Source of the DNA: an uncultured Lachnospiraceae bacterium
Lineage (GTDB): Bacteria > Bacillota > Clostridia > Lachnospirales > Lachnospiraceae
Reading direction: 5' to 3'
Assembly (NCBI GenBank): GCA_910578885.1
Contig: CAJTSH010000005.1
Span: 1 to 19,331 of the forward strand
Length of the DNA: 19,331 nucleotides
Shown here: one piece after another, positions 6,659 to 14,506 of the stretch
Numbering within the stretch: the stretch's first letter is position 1
Layout: each line of letters begins with the position of its first letter
Notes under the pieces: generated by a model
Seen by the model: only the letters and a program-made list of their open reading frames with translations
Databases searched by the model: none
Told to the model about the DNA's origin: nothing
Made by a program: the position numbers and the translations under genes

Positions 6659-7305
6659 TATAGGATTGCCCCCTCCTTTTCCTTCGGCAAGGCATAATAA
6701 ATTTTATGCTCTTCCAATATATGTAAGGAATGATTCTGAATCTCAATAATATTGACACTGCAATTCGGCTGGTGGTTGTTCCAGAACTGATTTAACTCCA
6801 GTTTCTTCAAGAAGGCTAAAAACGCCCGGATAATCCCGCCGTGGCAGCAGACTAGAATCCTGTCATACTGCATTTCCTTCGGATAGATTTCCTGCTCCAG
6901 AAAATCTTCTACTCTGGAAAACAGCGCTTCATAGCTTTCCCCCGCTTCTGTGGCATGGTATTTTTCGGGATCGTTGAATAGGTAATCAATATTCTTTAAG
7001 TCCGGTTTTATACTGATATCTTTCAGAAGAACACCCTCCCCTTCTCCGAAATTCATTTCACAGATGCGATCATCATAAATGACAGGCGTGTCTGTTCCTT
7101 CGAGCAGAATTTCAGCCGTTTTTCTGGCGCGCACCAGCGGACTGCAATATGCTAAATCGAAAGTAAGACCTTCAGCCCGAAAGCCGTCTCTCGTCAGTTC
7201 TGCAAGTTTTATGCCGTTTTCATTTAAGGGGATGTCAAGGCTTCCCTGTATCAGCCCCTTCTGATTATAATCTGTTTCTCCGTGGCGCATCAGATAAATC
7301 TTCAT
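6658..7305 (-). CDS. Histidine phosphatase family protein (phosphoglycerate mutase-like)
   Basis: A 215-residue cytoplasmic protein starting MKIYLMRHGETDYN. Arg7-His8-Gly9 is the catalytic RHG motif that carries the phosphohistidine, and the second active-site His is His155 in VCCHGG. SPLVRARKTAEIL at 55-67 and the acidic residue in EMNFGEGEG are also typical. The family includes cofactor-dependent phosphoglycerate mutases, CobC and broad phosphatases. The sequence does not fix the substrate, and the neighbours (recU, rluC/D-type, ygiQ) give no hint. The start at 7305 is chosen for AAGGAG 10 nt upstream and because family proteins begin at this methionine; an ATG at 7362 lacks a site. Co-translated with recU. 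Confidence 0.92.
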   Translation of the reverse strand: MKIYLMRHGETDYNQKGLIQGSLDIPLNENGIKLAELTRDGFRAEGLTFDLAYCSPLVRARKTAEILLEGTDTPVIYDDRICEMNFGEGEGVLLKDISIKPDLKNIDYLFNDPEKYHATEAGESYEALFSRVEDFLEQEIYPKEMQYDRILVCCHGGIIRAFLAFLKKLELNQFWNNHQPNCSVNIIEIQNHSLHILEEHKIYYALPKEKEGAIL

Positions 7306-7381
7306 TTGTGATCTGCTCCTTCCATTTTGTTTATCGCAAGAATTGTCGATTCCTTTTTTCATTTGCCATCAGCGGCAGTTT

Positions 7382-8332
7382 TTATCTGTCAATTTCATCA
7401 AATATCCGTTCAAACTCCTCGGGAAGCGGTGCGGTGCATATACTTCCGTCAGGAAATTCCATGCGATAGGCATGCAGCATCTGGCTCCTGATCCCATACT
7501 GTTTCCGGCACTTCTCATTGACGTCCCGATTTCCATACTTCATATCTCCAATAATCGGATGACCGATTGAGGCGAGGTGCGCACGTATTTGATGGCTCCT
7601 TCCCGTAATCAGATGAACTTCCAAAAGTGTCCGGTCATTTTCACACCGAAGCGGCTGATAAGCCGTTTCAATATATTTGGAATCAGGCCTTTCTTCTGAA
7701 AAGATTGTCACCTGATTTGTCTTTTCATCCTTTTTCAGCCATCCTTTTATATTGTCAACCTCGTTCATATTTCCGTTTACAACACAGCGATAATACTTTT
7801 TTACGGTTCGATTTTTCAACATTTCCGATAAATCCTGCAATCCCTTGAGGGTTTTTCCGGCAGTCAGGATACCGGAGGTATTCCGATCCAAGCGGTTGCA
7901 TACTGCGGGCCGAAATGCGGCAAAATCCGCTTCTTCAAACTTCCCGCCAGAAAGCAGATAGGCAATCAGATATTCATTTGCAGAGATATCATCAGCTCTT
8001 GCCTTCTGTGACAGCATTCCTGCCGGCTTATTGATAAGCAGGATGTCTTCATCTTCGTAAATAATATCCAGCCTGTCTTTCGGAAGGCTGCGATAAAAGG
8101 ATAAATCCGAGCTTTGGGCAAACTTCGAAAATGTTTCGTCCGAAAAATAACATCTCAGCACATCGCCCTCCAACAGCTTCTCGGAACCGTCTGCCCGCTT
8201 CCCGTTTCTCACAATATTTTTTTTCCGCAGCATTTTGTAAAGAAAACTGCTTTTTGCACCCGGAAGGAGCTTTTTTAAATATTTATCCAGTCTCTGACCG
8301 GATTCATTTTTTCCGATGGTGAATTCTTTCAT
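7382..8332 (-). CDS. RluC/RluD-family rRNA pseudouridine synthase
   Basis: Converts specific uridines in large-subunit rRNA to pseudouridine. The 316-residue protein has an N-terminal S4-like RNA-binding domain (about 1-65; GQRLDKYLKKLLPGAKSSFLY then VRNGKRA) and a catalytic domain with Asp149 in NRLDRNTSGI. YEDEDILLINKPAGMLSQ (92-109) and HLITGRSHQIRAHLASIGHPI are also typical. Which uridines are modified cannot be told from sequence. AAAGGA lies 7 nt before the ATG at 8332. The gene overlaps the 3' end of ygiQ by 29 nt in another register, so it is probably translationally coupled. It is followed by 76 nt before the phosphatase gene, with only a weak 4-bp hairpin. Confidence 0.94.
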   Translation of the reverse strand: MKEFTIGKNESGQRLDKYLKKLLPGAKSSFLYKMLRKKNIVRNGKRADGSEKLLEGDVLRCYFSDETFSKFAQSSDLSFYRSLPKDRLDIIYEDEDILLINKPAGMLSQKARADDISANEYLIAYLLSGGKFEEADFAAFRPAVCNRLDRNTSGILTAGKTLKGLQDLSEMLKNRTVKKYYRCVVNGNMNEVDNIKGWLKKDEKTNQVTIFSEERPDSKYIETAYQPLRCENDRTLLEVHLITGRSHQIRAHLASIGHPIIGDMKYGNRDVNEKCRKQYGIRSQMLHAYRMEFPDGSICTAPLPEEFERIFDEIDR

Positions 8333-10145
8333 GCTTTTTTCCTTTCTGCTGTCTGGGGCGGATCAGACATTTCTCCCCAAATCCGATCAAATCCTCTCTG
8401 CCGGCTTTTATCAACGCTTCCTTCACCAAATCATAGTTCTTAGGGTCGCGATATTGAATCAGGGCACGCTGCATCGCTTTTTCATGAGGACTGTCCGCAA
8501 CATAGACCGGCTCCATATTTCTGGGATCTAATCCTGTGTAATACATACAGGTGGAAATTGTGGACGGCGTAGGATAAAAATCCTGTACCTGTTCCGGCAT
8601 ATATCCCAGATCTCTGATATATTCGGCAAGCTCTACCGCCTCTTTTAAGGTGGAACCCGGATGGGAGGACATCAAATAGGGAACCAGATATTGTTTTTTC
8701 CCCAGACGCTCATTCATTTTCTCATATTCCCGTACAAACTGCCGGTAAATCTTAGCGGAAGGCTTTCCCAGTTTTTCCAGAACCCTATCGGAAATATGCT
8801 CCGGTGCGACTTTTAACTGTCCGCTGACGTGGTGCTGGCAAAGCTCCCGCAGGAAAGCCCGGTTTTTATCAGCCAGAAGATAGTCAAACCGGATGCCCGA
8901 ACGGATAAAGACTTTTTTCACGCCGGGAAGCTTACGAATCTTGCGAAGCAGTGCAATATAATCCGAATGGTCGGCAATCAGATTTTTACATGGCGAGGGG
9001 AACAGGCACTGGCGATTGGAACAGACGCCCTTCGTCAACTGCTTTTTACAGGACGGCGCACGGAAATTAGCGGTCGGTCCGCCCACATCATGGATATAGC
9101 CTTTGAATTCTTTATCCGTTGTCATCTGTTTCGCTTCTTCCAAAATCGATTCATGGCTTCTCGTCTGAATGATTCTTCCCTGATGAAAAGTCAGCGCACA
9201 AAAATTGCAGCCGCCGAAACAGCCTCGGTTGCTGACCAGTGAAAATTTAACTTCCCGAATGGCGGGAACGCCGCCCAATTTCTCATAGGACGGATGATAG
9301 GTTCTCTGGTAGGGAAGCGAATAGACATCATCCATTTCCTGCATGGTCAGGGGCTTAGCAGGAGGATTCTGTACCACGAACATCTTCCCGTCATAGGTTT
9401 CATACAGCCGCTTTGCCGCAAACGGATCTGTGTTCTGATACTGAACATAGAAACTTTTCGCATAGGTTCTCTTGTCTGTTTTGATTTCTTCAAAATCTGG
9501 AAGCCGGATGGCATCATAAATATCCGCTTCCTTTCTGGTCTTATAAACGGTTCCGTCTATAAATGTAATGTCAGACACAGAAATCCCGCTGTTTAGCGCA
9601 TCTGCAATCTCTATGATGCTCTTCTCACCCATACCATAGGAAATGATATCTGCTCCGGAATCAAGTAAGATAGAACGTTTCACTTTGTTCGACCAGTAAT
9701 CATAATGTCCCAGCCGCCGTAAACTTGCCTCGATTCCACCGATGATAATAGGTATTTTTTTATAATTGCGGCGAATCAGATTGCAATAGGTAATCGTTGC
9801 ATAATCCGGGCGTTTTCCCATAGTTCCGCCCGGCGTAAAGGCATCCGTACTGCGCCGTTTCTTGGAAACGGTATAATGGTTCACCATAGAGTCCATATTT
9901 CCGGCTGTGACAAGAAATCCCAGCCTTGGTTCTCCTAGAATCGTGACACTTTCTGCTTCCCTGAAATCCGGCTGAGAAATAATCCCGACCGTATAACCGT
10001 TCTGCTGCAAGCTTCTGCTGATTATGGCATGTCCAAAGGAAGGATGATCCACGTAGGCGTCCCCGATTACATAGACAAAATCCAGCTGACGTATACCTGC
10101 CTTCTCCATATCCTGTTTTGAAATTGGTAAAAAGTTGTTTGTCAT
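8304..10145 (-). CDS. YgiQ-family radical SAM protein
   Basis: A 613-residue iron-sulfur protein of the YgiQ family (UPF0313). The radical SAM cluster motif CxxxCxxC is Cys309, Cys313 and Cys316 in CFGGCNFC. The N-terminal part (GDAYVDHPSFGHAIISRSL near 28-46, then GIISQPDF) matches the domain with a B12-binding-like fold seen in this family, and GGIEASLRRLGHYDYWS near 136-152 is strongly characteristic. A basic tail (QQKGKKHERIHHRKK) ends the protein and lies in the overlap with the next gene. The biochemical function of the family is unsettled. The ATG at 10145 follows the rsuA stop by 5 nt with AAAGGA 9 nt upstream. It sits between two pseudouridine synthase genes, which allows but does not prove a link to RNA modification. 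Confidence 0.96.
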   Translation of the reverse strand: MTNNFLPISKQDMEKAGIRQLDFVYVIGDAYVDHPSFGHAIISRSLQQNGYTVGIISQPDFREAESVTILGEPRLGFLVTAGNMDSMVNHYTVSKKRRSTDAFTPGGTMGKRPDYATITYCNLIRRNYKKIPIIIGGIEASLRRLGHYDYWSNKVKRSILLDSGADIISYGMGEKSIIEIADALNSGISVSDITFIDGTVYKTRKEADIYDAIRLPDFEEIKTDKRTYAKSFYVQYQNTDPFAAKRLYETYDGKMFVVQNPPAKPLTMQEMDDVYSLPYQRTYHPSYEKLGGVPAIREVKFSLVSNRGCFGGCNFCALTFHQGRIIQTRSHESILEEAKQMTTDKEFKGYIHDVGGPTANFRAPSCKKQLTKGVCSNRQCLFPSPCKNLIADHSDYIALLRKIRKLPGVKKVFIRSGIRFDYLLADKNRAFLRELCQHHVSGQLKVAPEHISDRVLEKLGKPSAKIYRQFVREYEKMNERLGKKQYLVPYLMSSHPGSTLKEAVELAEYIRDLGYMPEQVQDFYPTPSTISTCMYYTGLDPRNMEPVYVADSPHEKAMQRALIQYRDPKNYDLVKEALIKAGREDLIGFGEKCLIRPRQQKGKKHERIHHRKK

Positions 10146-10150
10146 TTATC

Positions 10151-10864
10151 CTAATCCTTTAATTCCGCTATTTCTTCCGGAGTCAATTTCCGGTATTCTC
10201 CTGTGGCAAGCGCTTTATCCAAGCTCAGACTCCCCATCGAAAGCCGCTTTAAATAGAGCACCTGCTTTCCGACCGCCTCAAACATTCGTTTCACCTGATG
10301 ATATTTCCCCTCCGTAATGGTTACGGTGATTTCGGAAACGTCTCCGGCTATTAGTACCTGAAGCGCTGCGGGAAGAGTGTTTTGTTTTTCTCCGATATCC
10401 AGCCCTGCCGCAAATTTTCCACAGTCCTCCGATGTCACAAGTCCGTCTATCTTGGCATAGTAAGTCTTTGGCACATGATGTCTCGGAGATAACAGGCGAT
10501 GGGCAAGCTCACCATCATTCGTAAGAAGCAGCAGCCCTTCCGTATCAATATCTAATCGTCCCACCGGAAACAAATCTTTCCTTGCACTTTGAATGACATC
10601 CAGTACGGTCTTGTGCATCCGGTCTTCCGTTGCAGATACACAGCCCGCCGGCTTGTTCAGCATATAGTATTCAAATTCTGCATAGGAAATCCTTTCACCA
10701 TTATAGCATACATTGTCTATAGCCGGTGATATTTTCAGCTCCGGCTGCCTGACGGCGGCGTTGTTTACCGAAATTTGCCCCTTTTTCACAAGAGCTTTTA
10801 CTTCGCTTCTTGTTCCGAGCCCCATATCGGCAAGAAATTTGTCCAAACGAATCTTTTTATCCAT
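10151..10864 (-). CDS. RsuA/RluB/RluF-family pseudouridine synthase
   Basis: A 237-residue rRNA pseudouridine synthase. The N-terminal S4 domain spans about 1-50 (IRLDKFLADMGLGTRSEVK, KKGQISVNNAAVR). The catalytic Asp is Asp105 in VGRLDIDTEGLLLLTNDGEL, and EGKYHQVKRMFEAVG near the C-terminus is the family's RNA-contact motif. The LDIDTEG form and the length favour RsuA, which modifies 16S rRNA uridine 516 in E. coli, but RluB-like specificity cannot be excluded. GAGG is 10 nt before the ATG at 10864. It lies 38 nt after the M23 peptidase gene and 5 nt before ygiQ, so the three probably share a transcript. Confidence 0.93.
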   Translation of the reverse strand: MDKKIRLDKFLADMGLGTRSEVKALVKKGQISVNNAAVRQPELKISPAIDNVCYNGERISYAEFEYYMLNKPAGCVSATEDRMHKTVLDVIQSARKDLFPVGRLDIDTEGLLLLTNDGELAHRLLSPRHHVPKTYYAKIDGLVTSEDCGKFAAGLDIGEKQNTLPAALQVLIAGDVSEITVTITEGKYHQVKRMFEAVGKQVLYLKRLSMGSLSLDKALATGEYRKLTPEEIAELKD

Positions 10865-10902
10865 AAATCTGATACCTCATCTTTTCTTACAAAAGTCCGA
10901 AT

Positions 10903-11754
10903 TTAGAAGATACATTTTTTCTTCCGTGTTTCCAGATATTTTAGCGGAGCATAAGAATTGACACTGAATTCCTCTCCGTTTTCATCATTCAGGTAAATCC
11001 CAAAATGCAGATGTACAGCAAAATTTCCGACGGTTCCCTCTATCTCGCTATAACCGCTGTCGCCCATGAACCCCAATAACTCTCCCGTCACCACCTTATC
11101 GCCCGGTACAAAGTCTTTGGCATAATCATATAAATGCGCATAATAGAAATATGCCCCGTTACTTCCCCTGACGCCAATCCGGTAACCGCCCTGCGGGAGC
11201 CAGCCGATTTTCTCAACGACGCCGTCGCATACACTGAAAATAGGATAATGTCCCCTGACATTGAAGGACGCCATAATATCGCAGCCCTCATGCCCGCGGT
11301 CGCCGCCAAAGGTCCGGCTCTGCATCCAAGAGTCTTCAAATGCGACCGTCTCACTTGGATTGTTGATGGATTCTGCAACGGGAAACAGTTCCAGATTTGA
11401 CCAGATTGCCTTTTCATAATTGTAATACCGTTCATATTCTGTCGGATACCGCTTGATAAAACGCCGTATCTGCCGGTCTAAAGCATCTTTTTCAGTCAGC
11501 TCGGAATACAAATATCCAAATAGATAGGCATATCTGTCATAACCGTCTGCCTCCTCATAGGAAATAAACTGTTCATACAGTTCTAAATCAACCTGCTGGT
11601 TCCTCAGGGACTGCATCAAGAGCTCCTCGTCCAGCCGAACCAAAGTCTTTGCCTCATCCCGAATATGGGTTATCAGCAGGATATCAAAAATAACTGCCGT
11701 AAAAAATAGAATTTGGAAAAACAGGATGGGAAAAAAGGATCTTTTCTCTTTCAT
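10903..11754 (-). CDS. Membrane-anchored M23-family metallopeptidase
   Basis: A 283-residue cell-wall hydrolase-like protein. Residues about 7-29 form one hydrophobic segment after a short basic start and there is no clear cleavage site, so it is probably a type II membrane protein facing outward. A 110-residue charged, tyrosine-rich region follows. The LytM/M23 domain spans about 150-275, with the zinc ligands His155 and Asp159 in GHEGCD and His250 in HLHFGIY; His207 (YAHL) and His248 are also present. All catalytic residues are therefore intact. Such enzymes cut peptide cross-links in peptidoglycan; some are sporulation factors. The start at 11754 has only AGG upstream, and the ATG at 11769 is an equally weak alternative. 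Divergent from the ylbJ-like gene. Confidence 0.9.
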   Translation of the reverse strand: MKEKRSFFPILFFQILFFTAVIFDILLITHIRDEAKTLVRLDEELLMQSLRNQQVDLELYEQFISYEEADGYDRYAYLFGYLYSELTEKDALDRQIRRFIKRYPTEYERYYNYEKAIWSNLELFPVAESINNPSETVAFEDSWMQSRTFGGDRGHEGCDIMASFNVRGHYPIFSVCDGVVEKIGWLPQGGYRIGVRGSNGAYFYYAHLYDYAKDFVPGDKVVTGELLGFMGDSGYSEIEGTVGNFAVHLHFGIYLNDENGEEFSVNSYAPLKYLETRKKKCIF

Positions 11755-11765
11755 AAATCTTGCCT

Positions 11766-11794
11766 GCATACTTTTTTTCTCTGTTCAATATATT
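11766..11794 (+). promoter_or_regulatory. Possible promoter of the ylbJ-like gene
   Basis: TATATT at 11789-11794 ends 5 nt before the ATG, and GCATAC at 11766-11771 lies 17 nt upstream. The upstream box is a poor SigA -35 but carries the ATA seen in sporulation SigE promoters, and CAATATATT is loosely like the SigE -10. A start at this distance would make the mRNA nearly leaderless. This is a weak prediction; it fits the known SigE control of ylbJ in B. subtilis. Confidence 0.3.
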
Positions 11795-11799
11795 AAACT

Positions 11800-12732
11800 A
11801 TGAAAAAAACTATTTCTGCCATCCTAATTTTTTTATTGATATTTTATATGCTCACAAAGCCTGCGGAGGCGGTTGCTGCCGCCGGAAACGGTCTGGTGCT
11901 TTGGTATCAGACAATTCTGCCGACATTGCTTCCTTTTGCAGTTTTGTCCAATTTATTTATATCCAGCAACATGTTTTATATGCTTTCACGCTTCCTCTAT
12001 CCCATCGTACGCCTGTTTCTTCCGGTCAGTCGGGAAGGAACTTTCCCAGTATTTGCAGGATTCCTCTTTGGATTTCCAATGGGAAGCAGAATCAGTGCGG
12101 TCATGCTGTCGGAAAACAAGTTAAGCTATGAAGAGGCCTCCGTGATTTTTGCTGTCACAAATAATATGAGCCCTGTATTTATCAGCAGCTTTATCCTTCA
12201 TCACGCCCTAAAACTCCCGCAGCTTGTCATCCCTACCTTTATCGCCCTATATCTCCCTGCAATATTACTAGGTAGACTGCTGTTTTACAGGCAAAAGAAA
12301 GCCCAAAATGCACCGCATAAAAATACGGCTCCAGGATTTCAAGTCAACTTTAAAATCATGGATGCCGCAATTATGAACGGATTTGAAACCTTAACGAAAC
12401 TCGGCGGTTATATTATGTTGTTCTCCATCATAGCCTCTTTGATGAACCATCTTCCGCTTCCAACTATAGGCATGAAAGCATTTGCCGTAGGATTGACCGA
12501 AATCACAAACGGAATTCAGTTCACAGCGCTCACACCCCTTCCAATCCGGCAGAAATACCTGCTATGCGTCGCATTTACGGCCTTCGGAGGAATCAGCGGA
12601 TTGGCACAGACCTCTTCTATGGTAGCGGAAAGCCGTCTTCCTATGAAAAACTATGTTATCGTAAAGTCTGTTTTATGCGTCATAAGTGTGATTCTGGCAA
12701 GACTGCTCTATCCTATCTTCCTAGTTGGCTGA
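11800..12732 (+). CDS. YlbJ-like sporulation integral membrane protein (nucleoside-recognition/Gate domain)
   Basis: A 310-residue polytopic membrane protein, the only complete rightward gene here. Hydrophobic stretches lie at about 5-19, 33-55, 84-101, 115-135, 142-163, 202-222, 225-245, 253-270 and 286-309. The WYQTILPTLLPFAVLSNLF segment (35-53), the FGFPMGSR segment (90-97) and TNNMSPVFI (120-128) are characteristic of YlbJ and related nucleoside-recognition-domain proteins. In B. subtilis YlbJ is made in the mother cell and is needed for normal spore maturation. The predicted start has no Shine-Dalgarno sequence, although the basic-hydrophobic N-terminus looks right. It is convergent with the coiled-coil gene (9-nt gap, no visible terminator). 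Family assignment is good; a sporulation role is inferred. Confidence 0.85.
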   Translation: MKKTISAILIFLLIFYMLTKPAEAVAAAGNGLVLWYQTILPTLLPFAVLSNLFISSNMFYMLSRFLYPIVRLFLPVSREGTFPVFAGFLFGFPMGSRISAVMLSENKLSYEEASVIFAVTNNMSPVFISSFILHHALKLPQLVIPTFIALYLPAILLGRLLFYRQKKAQNAPHKNTAPGFQVNFKIMDAAIMNGFETLTKLGGYIMLFSIIASLMNHLPLPTIGMKAFAVGLTEITNGIQFTALTPLPIRQKYLLCVAFTAFGGISGLAQTSSMVAESRLPMKNYVIVKSVLCVISVILARLLYPIFLVG

Positions 12733-12741
12733 TAGCCGCCG

Positions 12742-13362
12742 CTATGCTTCCTCTGTCCCGGTTCCACTGCCAGAAACAGGCGGCTGATTTGACATGTCCT
12801 CTTTTCCCGGATTCGGTTCTTCGACTGCGGGAGACAATTCCATGCGGTTTGCAGTAACAATATCCAAAAAGTCCTGAAGCGTACGGCTCAAATTATCATA
12901 CCTCGCCTTGGTCGTATCAATTGAGTGGGAAAGCACCTCTTCCAGATTCTTTAGCATGTCGTCTGTATACTGAATAGCGCCGGTGCGGATATCATTCGCA
13001 TCAATTGTTGCATGATCCAGTATCTCCTGCGCCTGCTTGGTGGCAATCATAACTACTTCATTCGCCTGGGCATATGCCTGCTGCATAATCTGGTGCTCAC
13101 TTACCAGTTCACTTGTCTGCACTTCCGCTTGAGCAATAATCGAATCTGCCTTTGCCTGAGCATCCGCTAAAATTGCCTCTTTATTACTGATGATTTTCTG
13201 ATATCGCTTAATCTCTTCCGGAGTTTTCATTCTAAGTTCTGTCAAAAGTTCTTCCAGCTCATCCTTATTTACAATAATCTTCGTACTGGACAATGGCTGG
13301 TATTTGCAGCCTTCTATGTATTCTTCAATTTCTTCTATGATTTGCTCCATCCTGCTGCTCAT
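12742..13362 (-). CDS. Coiled-coil protein, ATPase subunit-like (DivIVA/V-type subunit H-like), function unknown
   Basis: A 206-residue soluble protein. Residues 1-45 are acidic (MEQIIEEIEEYIEG, then NKDELEELLTELR). Residues about 55-160 are a long alanine- and glutamine-rich helix with heptad-like spacing (AQAKADSIIAQAEVQT, QAYAQANEVVMIATKQAQE), likely a coiled coil. The last 35 residues are a proline/glycine/acidic tail (EEPNPGKEDMSNQPPVSG). Similar proteins in Lachnospiraceae are labelled 'ATPase' or 'V-type ATPase subunit H' only because of the coiled coil; no ATP-binding motif is present. The position beside coaD/rsmD may reflect a cell-envelope or division role, but this is a guess. AAGGAG lies 10 nt before the ATG at 13362; a TTG at 13365 is a possible alternative start. 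Confidence 0.8.
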   Translation of the reverse strand: MSSRMEQIIEEIEEYIEGCKYQPLSSTKIIVNKDELEELLTELRMKTPEEIKRYQKIISNKEAILADAQAKADSIIAQAEVQTSELVSEHQIMQQAYAQANEVVMIATKQAQEILDHATIDANDIRTGAIQYTDDMLKNLEEVLSHSIDTTKARYDNLSRTLQDFLDIVTANRMELSPAVEEPNPGKEDMSNQPPVSGSGTGTEEA

Positions 13363-13376
13363 CAATCACACACTCC

Positions 13377-13862
13377 TTATTTGTCAATGTTATATTTCGA
13401 ATAAATATCATGGATAAACCGTTCCGGAACAAAATTGGAAATATCTCCTCCATAGGAAGCAAATTCTTTGACAATCGTAGAACTTAAATAAGCGTATTCC
13501 AGACTTGTCGTCAAAAATATTGTATCAATCTTAGGATTGACCTTATGATTTGTCTGAGCAATCTGCAATTCATACTCAAAATCCGTAACGGCACGAAGCC
13601 CCCTGACAACAATGGTAGCTCCTATTTCATCCATATAATCTACCATCAATCCATCAAATGAATCAACGGTCACATTCTTCATGTCCCGCGTCATCTCTTT
13701 TAACATACTAACACGTTCTTCAACAGAAAACAACGAGTTTTTTGCACTGTTATTGAGCACTCCGACCACCAGTTCATCGACAATTTTGGAGGCCCGCTGT
13801 ATCATATCCATGTGCCCATTGGTAACCGGGTCAAAGCTTCCCGGATAAATCGCTTTTTTCAT
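13377..13862 (-). CDS. coaD: Phosphopantetheine adenylyltransferase
   Basis: Transfers AMP from ATP to 4'-phosphopantetheine, the penultimate step of coenzyme A synthesis. The 161-residue protein has the normal length. It shows YPGSFDPVTNGHMD at 5-18 with the nucleotidyltransferase T/HxGH motif, the substrate-binding RGLRAVTDFEYELQ, and YLSSTIVKE near 123-131 for the ATP phosphate (the ISSTxIR-like motif). The start at 13862 is given by AGGAG 6 nt upstream, inside the end of rsmD; the two genes are one base apart, so they are translationally coupled. The rsmD-coaD pairing is common in Firmicutes. Confidence 0.97.
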   Translation of the reverse strand: MKKAIYPGSFDPVTNGHMDMIQRASKIVDELVVGVLNNSAKNSLFSVEERVSMLKEMTRDMKNVTVDSFDGLMVDYMDEIGATIVVRGLRAVTDFEYELQIAQTNHKVNPKIDTIFLTTSLEYAYLSSTIVKEFASYGGDISNFVPERFIHDIYSKYNIDK

Positions 13863-13863
13863 A

Positions 13864-14430
13864 TTAATCTCCTGTTTTATCTTTCTTACACAAAAACAGA
13901 TGCTTGTTGGTTTTGTAATTCTTTTCTTTGATAATCTCATATCCAAGCTCTGTCACATACGTGAAATCCTTATCTAACGCTGCCTCTACAATGATTACCG
14001 TATCATTTTTTTGCAGAGACGACTTTGAGAGCTGGCGTAAAACCTCATGCTCTAATTTACTTTTGTAAGGCGGATCCATGAAAATATAGTCAAAACAATA
14101 TTTCCCTTCCAGAGAACGAATCGCTGCCAAAACATCCGTTGATATCAGACGGCACTTGTCCCCAAACTTTGTAAAACGGATATTCTCTTCAATACAGGCG
14201 GCTGCTTTCTTATTATTCTCTACAAATACGGCATATGCGCCTCCACGGCTGACAGCTTCCAATCCAATCTGTCCGCTTCCCGCAAACAAATCCAGAAAAT
14301 AACATCCGGGAATATTCTGCTGTATCATATTGAACAGCGTTTCCTTGATTCGGTCTGTTGTAGGTCTTGTCTCCATTCCTTCCGCCGTCTTAAGCGGAAG
14401 GCTTCTTGCGGTTCCCGCAATAATTCTCAT
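13864..14430 (-). CDS. rsmD: 16S rRNA (guanine(966)-N(2))-methyltransferase RsmD
   Basis: Methylates guanine 966 of 16S rRNA using S-adenosylmethionine. The 188-residue protein begins with the typical MRIIAGTARSLPLKT and TRPTTDRIKETLFNM. The SAM-binding glycine motif is DLFAGSGQIGLEA at about 47-59, and the catalytic FMDPPY motif lies near 116-121. GGAGG is 7 nt before the ATG at 14430. Genes follow on both sides at short spacing: cinA ends 27 nt upstream and coaD starts 1 nt downstream. Confidence 0.96.
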   Translation of the reverse strand: MRIIAGTARSLPLKTAEGMETRPTTDRIKETLFNMIQQNIPGCYFLDLFAGSGQIGLEAVSRGGAYAVFVENNKKAAACIEENIRFTKFGDKCRLISTDVLAAIRSLEGKYCFDYIFMDPPYKSKLEHEVLRQLSKSSLQKNDTVIIVEAALDKDFTYVTELGYEIIKEKNYKTNKHLFLCKKDKTGD

Positions 14431-14456
14431 CGTATTTCCTCCGTTTGTGTCTTTCT

Positions 14457-14506
14457 GTTACTGTTCACGTTCTTCGGCCGTTCCGGTAGCAGCACCGTGT
14501 GAACAG
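14457..14506. repeat. Palindromic repeat, copy 1, embedded in the cinA 3' end
   Basis: The plus strand opens GTTACTGTTC and continues to GGCCGTTCCGGTA and GCA. An 8-bp inverted repeat (CTGTTCAC 14461-14468 and GTGAACAG 14499-14506) bounds it. The first 39 nt match copy 2 (17980-18018) at about 31 positions. The cinA stop codon (TAA, 14458-14460) and its last 15 or so codons lie inside the element. Confidence 0.7.

Noticed and set aside
7340..7381. Terminator between the rluC/D-type gene and the phosphatase gene
   Set aside because: Only a TGCC/GGCA 4-bp stem without T-tract is present; read-through is more likely.
8829..9242. 137-codon plus-strand frame inside ygiQ
   Set aside because: It is antisense to the radical SAM core of YgiQ, with no start signal and no recognisable motif.
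12726..12745. Hairpin GGCT-GAT-AGCC at the ylbJ-like stop as a bidirectional terminator
   Set aside because: The stem is only 4 bp and no T-tract follows on either strand.
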